DNA from: Datnioides undecimradiatus
Taxonomy: Eukaryota; Chordata; Actinopteri; Lobotiformes; Datnioididae
Assembly (NCBI GenBank): GCA_008933995.1
Contig: WARS01000009.1
Span: 1,111,501 to 1,175,500, forward strand
Length of the DNA stretch: 64,000 nt
Reading direction: 5' to 3'
Part shown: one piece after another, positions 57,201 through 64,000 of the stretch
Numbering within the stretch: the first letter of the stretch is position 1
How the letters are laid out: every line of letters begins with the position of its first letter
The notes under the pieces: generated by a model
The model's input: the letters and a program-made list of their open reading frames with translations, nothing else
Database searches by the model: none
What the model was told of the DNA's origin: nothing
Position numbers and translations under genes: made by a program

Positions 57201-58417
57201 CTTGAACACTCAGTGGTAAGATCTAGTCCAACGTAAAGTTGGTCAAAACATAAAAATTACTGCAACTTCCTCTGACGCTTTCTAAAAAGTACCTGTAAGA
57301 CTACAACTCCCACAATGCCAAGAGTGCTGTGCTGTGAGTGACTGGCCTGCCTCCACCTCTGCACCTCACAAAGAGCGAAGCCGATGGGATTGAGGAGCAT
57401 GAGGGAGACCGGGGCCACCAGGTAGATGTACTGGAGATACTCTGGGTACGTGCTCCGATACAAAGCATCAACTACAAATATAGAGACAGAGAGACACAGA
57501 GAGAGGAATTCATTCTCTTTCAGTCTTAAATACAGTATTTTCTTCACTGACAGTTTGCATGAGGAGTGTACATCAGTGTTAGCGTGCGTCTGCCTCACCT
57601 ATGGGGTATCCTAATGCAAAGTCATTGCTCTGTGTAGCAAAGATGGCGTACAGGCCAGCCTTGCTGTATCTGCTGTCTGGACTGGCCACCATCAGAGTGA
57701 GCACACATACCAGCACAAAGACCGTCACCTGCACACAGGATGGGAGCATCAAGGTCAGGTTGCATTCGTTTGGGTTTTAACTGTCAACACTGCAGTCAAC
57801 ACTTGATTCTTTTAATGGCATCCACAAAGAGTTTAGCAAAAATCAGACTTCCCTTATACACGCATATTCGAGAAGTGTGCCAGCACACACACAGGAACAC
57901 CGACACCAACCTTAGCGACCAGGACGCTCCAGAGAAACGCCCAGATGACGTCGCCAAAGTCCAACAGCACCATGTTTTTAAAGAGCAGAGCTGGAAGGGC
58001 GAACTTGGACACGAAGTTCCCCAAACCCTTCGCCTGGCTCTCTGTGATGATATCTGCCCTGTGGGTGAGACAGAGGAAATGAAGTTTATCGTGCTGGCTG
58101 CGTGCCTGTACAACTGAAAGACAAATATTTCGCGTTAACGTCCCCTTGAGGGCGACTGTTTATTTTGCTCTCCTTCTGAAGGGTCAATTAGAGCTTCACT
58201 AAAGCGAAAACATCAACTAAAATGGTCTTTTCAAGGGGGAGGCCCTTGCACACTCCTACCTGCCAGCGATGTAGCCGCACAATATGATGCCGAAGCACTC
58301 AAGGAGAGCTGGGAAAAGCTTGTCGATGGACATATGGGGCACCGCAGCGGATCCCGCCAGGGTATTGTGGGATATGTTCTTCCCGTGGATCAGCACATAG
58401 TTGTTGGCAGTCTCCAT
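51260..58417 (-). CDS. gpr155: GPR155/LYCHOS: PIN-like transporter, GPCR-like and DEP domains
   Basis: Nineteen coding exons on the minus strand: 58417-58260, 58058-57911, 57728-57599, 57471-57293, 57173-57021, 56916-56849, 56714-56543, 56260-56105, 55981-55898, 55721-55598, 55206-55122, 54579-54492, 54321-54093, 53914-53837, 53626-53472, 53194-53099, 52755-52691, 52583-52446, 51845-51260. The frame is continuous for 963 residues (human 870). Residues about 30-390 are the auxin-carrier-like transporter (LFPALLECFGIILCGYIAGR at 34-53, ALLFKNMVLLDF, VAPVSLMLLNPIGFALCEVQ, TSGMVISTFLSAPIMYVSAW). Residues about 390-720 hold the GPCR-like helices (LLYGSLYSTYIWTG, DSIDSAFFYG-type motif, RHVLLCLLLFVSLL, SCLWWLFNKDPGRLYLELQF). 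Residues about 890-948 are the DEP domain (FRGSDLVDWLVERGL). F35 and E40 align with human F43 and E48, implicated in cholesterol binding. Family role: lysosomal cholesterol sensor that signals to mTORC1 through GATOR1. Oddities are a poly-Q run and an extra linker of about 120 residues before DEP; the last acceptor is the least certain junction. Confidence 0.96.
54133..54153 (-). repeat. gpr155: Poly-glutamine CAA/CAG repeat in gpr155
   Basis: Four CAA followed by three CAG codons encode seven glutamines in DPQQQQQQQPQM, within the loop between the GPCR-like helices and the next conserved segment. Likely length-variable. Confidence 0.9.
55295..55460 (+). repeat. Dispersed repeat, copy C (partial)
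   Basis: GGCCATCAGGAGGCGACTAC, then CACTGGATGCAAAGAGGAGTC and AAGTCTTTGAAAAACTCTTC, match the left half of copies A and B. It sits in a gpr155 intron between the exons at 55598 and 55206. Only the 5' half is present. Confidence 0.55.
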
Positions 58418-59736
58418 GGCGACAATGGGATAGCGGTCAGGTGACTATTGGGGAATATCAGCACTCTGGAGATAGACGAGGATTGAAAGACATACAGTCA
58501 GAGGCGGGAGTGAGTGAAAACAAGCAAGTAAAACAAGACATGGGAACAGGTGTGTAAACACTCATACAATATGTTTCAATAAAAACAACCTGCCACCAGG
58601 GGTCTCTCATTCAAAACAAAAACTGGAGCAGCAGGCTGGTGATTAAGCTGTAATTGCAGTCAGCTTTTCCCTGTTAGGACTGCTTCATATTTAGATTTAC
58701 TGGGAATCATCCGCAAAGGTCCCCTCCTCTCAAAAACAAACAAACCCAGCGATTAAAACCCAATTAAAATACTGAGTGAAACAGTTTCAAGTTAAAAGTC
58801 TATGTTGCACTGACGACGTTTGGCCAGTACAGGACAACAGTGAGGGGTTGTCATTAAACATTTGTGCAACTTGTTTTACTGACAACTTAAGATTCAATTG
58901 TCTGATGATAACAATTAAAATGTGCAGTTTAAAATCACCAAAGTCTAAAGCATATGTGTGGCTTAGCTGGCTGAAAAGTCTTTTTTTTTTTATTGCAAAC
59001 AGACATAATGCATGCACAACAGGGATCAACAGGCGACCAAATGAAACAGAAAAAGGGTGATTAAAACTGAAAATGACTCGGGGTTTAAAAAATGGTCTGA
59101 AAGGTTTGGGACACAACAACTAATTAAAATAAGTGCAGTCATTTTTAGACATTTTAATGCAGACATGTTACATATTTGATTTATTTGGAATATGTGATTC
59201 ACCATAGACCGTTATTGTGTGTTGTGTTTAATGTGTCACATTAAAAATGCAGTTATTCAAAACTAATATCAGATTTCCCTTAATGAGTTAGTATCTAGAG
59301 GCTTTAAGTCTTAATGTCTTTAGGCTACAGGGACCCTCACAGAAACCAGGCCGGATTGTTTTAACATAAAAGGTGAAGGAGGAGCTGTTGGCTGAGAAAC
59401 AGGCGCTCGGGATGCCAAGAATCCCTGTTTACGCCTCTGTGAATGAACAGCAGACCGTTAGCATAGTTAGCACAGTCAAGTCAACACGCTTAATTTGAAT
59501 GACAGTCCACAAACTAACGACACTGTAACAAACTAAAACTAACGTTATGTCACGTTAAAGAGCCTAAGAAGCTAACTGCTTTCCACGACACCACCGCTGT
59601 CACTGCTGGATGACCGTTAGCGCTAGCTAGGCGCGTGCTAAAAACATCAGGTAATACAACTACAGCGCGAGACGTACCGTCAACATCTGGCACTGATATA
59701 TAATTAAAGCTGATTGTGTGGATATTACGTGCTCAC

Positions 59737-59930
59737 CTCTGTCACTCAGAAGACCATTTCTGCGCGGACATGGACGAGATTCATCAGTCTTGACCTGTTT
59801 GTTTGAACAAGCCCGTGTTTTTGCCGTTGATGCGAGCAGCCTCGCTCCCCGAATCTGACAGCTGCCGAGAGTGGCGACGCCCTGAAACATGTCTGACGGG
59901 CGAGTCAGCCAATCATTGACGAGATACGCT
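59737..59930 (-). promoter_or_regulatory. gpr155: gpr155 5'UTR exon 1 and CpG-rich promoter
   Basis: On the minus strand a GC-rich stretch ends at 59737 with donor AGAG/GTGAGCAC. The next exon begins at 58465 after CTATCTCCAG and carries the gpr155 start codon at 58417. The exon contains an upstream ATG at 59888-59890 whose ORF crosses the splice and stops 53 codons later (GAG TGC TGA). The 5' end of the exon is unknown; I extend it modestly past that ATG. Confidence 0.5.
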
Positions 59931-60391
59931 TCACGCTCCGCTTGTCATTGGACGAAAGCGTGCGGCGAGATGCTGCATTCATGTGATAAGAGGGAGATCA
60001 TAAGATATGTGTGTTTTTCAACAGCGTAACAGCTACAAAGTGAATGCCAAATGAAATCCAGCAAGCGTAAACTGGTCCATAGTGATTTTGCCATTAATTG
60101 GTTAGTAAAGTCATAATTTCCCCTCACTTAAGTAATTGTAATTAGTAATAATATTAATAAAATTGGCCACAAACTTAATCAAATGCCAAAAATAAATTAA
60201 AAATTCCCATCTCGCCCTCCGCGGGCGGTTCCTCCTCTGCAAGCTCGGGTCCTCTACCAGAGGCCTGGGAGCTTGAGGGTTCTGCGCAGTATCTTACATG
60301 TCCCTAGTACTGCGCTTTTCTGGACTGAGATGTCTGTTGTCTTTCCTGGGATCTGTTGTAGCCACTGCTCCAGTTTGGGGGTCAGTTTGGG

Positions 60392-60423
<32 letters not shown>

Positions 60424-60971
60424 GTCATTTTAGCTCTTGAAATTTGAATGTGCAGCATAGTTTAGTGTACTCTCACCAGCCATCTCACTGGATGTACCCG
60501 TAATGTCAGCAAATACATGTATACTTAAATATAGGCTACATTTTGGTTTTGCTCAATATAACGTGTAGTTATGACTGACACTGTTAGACAAGCATTCATT
60601 TAACCACATCATCACTGAGGTTATAGTTTGCACTTGTGTTGAGCTGCACTATATTACAGAGGTGTTTCGAATACTTTCCGCCCCCTATATTTGAAATCAA
60701 ATACTTTTTTCAGTATAAACAAAAATAAAACTACCACCTAATTATTAATAAACATTAAGTAGAATTGTCTTGTCTGACTGTTCTGAAAAACTACATGACA
60801 GTGCAGTTTATCACAGAGTTTTATTGATTTCATTAGACTCTTGAAGCAGATTTTATTGATTTGGCTGGTCAGTGCTCACATTTCTATATCATGATGTCAG
60901 TGAAGCTCATATTCAGAAGTGGGTTTTTTTATAGAAGAATCCCTTTCTTGATAGTGTTAATTAAATCGAAT
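59931..60971. other. Intergenic DNA between gpr155 and the tRNA
   Basis: No gene seen. Contains a (GT)n(TA)n run at about 60391-60423 and a GC-rich patch with CGCCCTCCGCGGGCGGT (about 60213-60229). Confidence 0.6.
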
Positions 60972-61053
60972 CGCTGTGAGTAGGATTTGAACCTACGTGG
61001 GGAAACCCCATTGGATTTCGAGTCCAACGCCTTAACCACTCGGCCATCACAGC
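60972..61053 (-). tRNA. tRNA-Ser (anticodon CGA)
   Basis: The minus strand folds into a complete type II tRNA of 82 nt. The acceptor GCTGTGA pairs with TCACAGC, with discriminator G. The anticodon stem is TTGGA/TCCAA with loop CTCGAAA (anticodon CGA, reads UCG). The long variable arm TGGGG/CCCCA is perfect and the T stem is GTAGG/CCTAC. Internal promoters are visible: A box TGGCCGAGTGG and B box GGTTCAAATCC. There is no intron. It is nearly identical to vertebrate tRNA-Ser(CGA). No TTTT terminator occurs for about 180 nt downstream. Confidence 0.97.
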
Positions 61054-62570
61054 CTTCTGCAAGGAGTCCCTGCAGATCCAAAACCTTCAAATCCACTTTG
61101 CTTCCAGAGGCGCAGACATATTTTTTAAACTACTACCCACAGCCAAAAACCTGTTGGCACAGGTTTCTGTAAATACTCATCCATTTTCAGCGTGTAATAG
61201 ATATTTATACACTTATTGTCTTTAGGCTTATGTGCGCTGTCTTAGGGCTTATAGCACAGTGTGATACGGTGAATTCGCAGCTTCCCATGTGAAAAAGTTC
61301 AACTGCCAGTTCCCAACAGATGTTAAGCGTTATCAAAAGTGAAGCCGGTGGATTTGGCCTTCACTCTTTCACTCTCAGCAGATACAATACTGAGAAAGAA
61401 ACCCTCTAGGAATGAAAGCTAGGTAGAGCTATGAATGAGAAAAAGAATACGGTGTATTAAACAGGAGAAAGAAGCCACTAAGGGTGGTGAATGTGGGATG
61501 TTTTGGGTCCTATGAGACTGTACGATCATATATGATCATTAAACTTCCTGAAGCAGCTCTTGTCCCAACAGCTTGTGCAAATAACTGCAGGGGAAACCTC
61601 ACTGGATTTTAGCTAAACCACTAAAAAACCATCACAAACTGACAGATGAACAAGAGTGGTTAATGCATTCTTCAATTTAACATATTGTTTCCAAGAACTT
61701 TTGATCAAAGAGACAAAACCCGCCATCTGCCGCTGTGAAGACCCAGAGTTTTTAGAGGATTATCTTGGGAATACTGACACTGAAATCATGCTTCAAGTCA
61801 GTGTTACGCCTCATCCTTAATAACTGAATGACTCTACCAACATATTTTCATCTAATCTATTTGTTCCACAGGCAAACAATGACGGATTTGAGCCTCTGAC
61901 AAGAACTCAGTATATAGATGTTTGGATTATCTATCGTTTGTGGGTTCATGAGTCAGAGCTACACTGAAAATCCTGATGAAGCCACAGAAACATGACTCTC
62001 TGTCAACTCCACTACTGCAAAATCCTCAGGCCCGAGGCAGTTTAATTATGGGAGAGCAGTAAATTGTCAGGCACCTAGATAACGAACTTTGCATGTGTGC
62101 AAACGAGAATTCAACCACTGCATGGCTGCAGACACAAGTGAAGTCCCTTCCAGCCAAATGCAGCGGTCAAAAACACTAAGAACTTCATGATGGCTGGAAA
62201 ATGCTGCTGGATGACAATGATTAAATCAAATTTAAACCATATTTTAAAGTTAATGTCTTAATATAACAATGTCAGTTTGTTTGGGGTGATAATTATGTAT
62301 GGAAGAAAATCAAGAAGTTAAACAGTGATTGCAAATTCTACAAATGACCACATTTAAGCTCCATCGTGATATAACAGAACCAAAATCCCAACTCCTTGTA
62401 CATCATGACACGCTGTTGTTTAAATGCATCTCCAGATTTATTGCACAAATATGTAAATGATGCATATTGTTTATGTGACAGTACATAATACATCACTTCA
62501 TCTGATGATCGTCCTTTGTGCAGGAGAACCCAATAAAAGCACTTTCCACCCCGTGTTGAGCTCATAAAGC
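61054..62570. other. Intergenic DNA right of the tRNA
   Basis: Unique AT-rich sequence without recognised coding exons, long repeats or RNA genes. Confidence 0.6.
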
Positions 62571-64000
62571 ATCTTAAAGCGTTTTATTTATTGACGTAAA
62601 TAGTTTTACTTCCGTATGATTGTCTTTTAGAAAATCTTTCTTTGACCAACACATGATAATAATACATCCCGTATACAAAAGACCATTCAAAGCAGTGCTG
62701 AGTGAAGCAAAAAAAAACAAAACATAATACTGCACAGTTCAGACACATAACTTAAAATAATACAGTCCTTCAATACCACTTGATTAAATCATACAGATAC
62801 ATACACAGGTCTTTCATTATAAGTCGAAACAGCAAAATAAGAGTCGGTTCTATTGTAAACCAATGCCGCCGTAACGCCACGCAAGGTCCTTTAAAAACAT
62901 CTGAATCACAAACGTTAAATGCATCTCATTTAACAGAGGAATCGTACCGCTCAGTGGTCCCGACGGAAACACACTCTGAAGGCACATGTGGCTTTGGCGA
63001 ATTAAACACCCGCGTGTCCCCTGGTGTTTTACGCAGCGGTAGCAGGAGGCTGTGGCCATGTTTAGTATGGTTCTGTCTGTGTACCGGGGATGTAATTAAG
63101 ACACGTTCCTATGCTAAATATACCAAATCTTATGGCTGTATTGCTTCTCTTGTTACAAATACATCAGCAGAGGTGATCCAATCCAGCTGAACACACACAC
63201 ACGCACACATTTTAAGGCACAAAAGGCTAATTCCCTTAACTTGAGCAGCCTCAAATAGAAAAAAAAAGGCACAATAGCAAGTTGACACACCTGAGGAGGC
63301 CGATCGGTTGCAGTTTAAGCCCTGGACTGTAACCCTGGGACATCAATGTTGACATTACATTGCCACAAGATGTAGCTTCAGCCTTACCCGATGCTGTCTT
63401 TGCCGTGTAAACATGCCGGGGGGGGGGAAACAAGATCACGTGTGCTACCTGCCAAACGCTAGTTTATTTGTCAAGTAAGAGTTTGTGTTGCTTTCTGAAA
63501 GTGTAGCTGGTTGGTAAAATATAAGATCTAGCAAGCACTTCACTGACTCCATCAACCACTGCAAGCAAAGGATGTTAAAGTAAACTTCTGGGAGAAAGTC
63601 AGAGTGGATCGAGGTTCATGGTAATACTGATGTACGAAGCATCATCAGGCTTACAGCTATATGGTGTTAAACCTGGGGGGAACACAGCGTGCCTAAACAG
63701 GGGCGGGTGTTCTCCTTTATATCTGAACACAGTGTACCGGAGTATAAACAGGCTTTGGTCTTTCAATGCTGCCGCGGGGGCACCTGGTGACCTGACGTGA
63801 ACTCCACATCCAGAGTCTGTCCTGTCAACTCGGTCGACGGTGCTTCAGGTCCGTTTTACATGTCGCAGTCCGTAGGTGAACCACATGCCGCAGGTAAAAG
63901 CACAATGAGAGAGCAACAGAGAGAGGAGGAGAGAGAAAGAGAGAGAAAGAGGGGAGGGAGAGAGGGAGTAGGTCCTGGGGTTTTGTTTGCTGCCACCTCT
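62571..64000 (-). other. Possible 3'UTR of a minus-strand gene beyond the window
   Basis: TTTATT at about 62583-62590 gives overlapping AATAAA signals on the minus strand, and the following 1.2 kb has no clear coding signal. A minus-strand frame ending TCGMWFTYGLRHVKRT before a stop near 63842-63844 looks superficially like a membrane-protein C-terminus, but no splice acceptor joins it to anything. A CT/GA-rich tract (about 63907-63970) precedes it. Weak evidence only. Confidence 0.2.

Overview
The window is nuclear DNA from a ray-finned fish, most likely a percomorph teleost. It has AT-rich introns, very dense (CA/GT)n and (CT)n microsatellites, short introns in the compact genes, and decayed copies of a dispersed repeat that I know from teleost genomes. 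Proteins can be read exon by exon with canonical GT/AG junctions. Nothing prokaryotic or viral is visible. Nearly all long open frames come from microsatellites or UTRs, not from genes.

Layout, left to right. (1) 1-2450: upstream DNA with a possible TATA box and a large CT tract. (2) About 2451-38060, plus strand: bean1, a single-pass membrane protein with NEDD4-binding PPxY motifs. Its four recognised coding exons lie at 2546-2570, 23176-23379, 24319-24460 and 33436-33820, separated by introns of about 20.6, 0.9 and 9 kb. A long 3'UTR probably ends near 38060. (3) 38060-40070: intergenic, with two perfect inverted repeats. (4) 40074-41420, plus: an unrecognised TATA-driven four-exon minigene predicted to encode a secreted, cysteine-free, acidic 66-residue pre-peptide. 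This is the best candidate for something undescribed. (5) 42.4-49.5 kb, plus: tmem41a, a five-exon VTT/DedA-family membrane protein of 275 residues with a CpG-rich promoter. (6) 59.9-49.6 kb, minus: gpr155 (LYCHOS), 19 coding exons plus a 5'UTR exon. It encodes a PIN-like transporter domain, a GPCR-like helical domain and a C-terminal DEP domain, and ends tail-to-tail with tmem41a. (7) 60972-61053, minus: a complete tRNA-Ser(CGA). (8) 61.1-64 kb: no recognised gene; a poly(A) signal near 62585 on the minus strand hints at the 3' end of a gene lying beyond the right edge.

The genes do not form an obvious pathway. tmem41a and gpr155 are both membrane proteins linked by family knowledge to lipid biology (ER scramblase-type VTT proteins; lysosomal cholesterol sensing), and bean1 is a neuronal NEDD4 partner. 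All exon boundaries were read by eye from splice signals, reading frame and similarity to family members known to me. UTR ends, transcription starts and regulatory calls are inferences.
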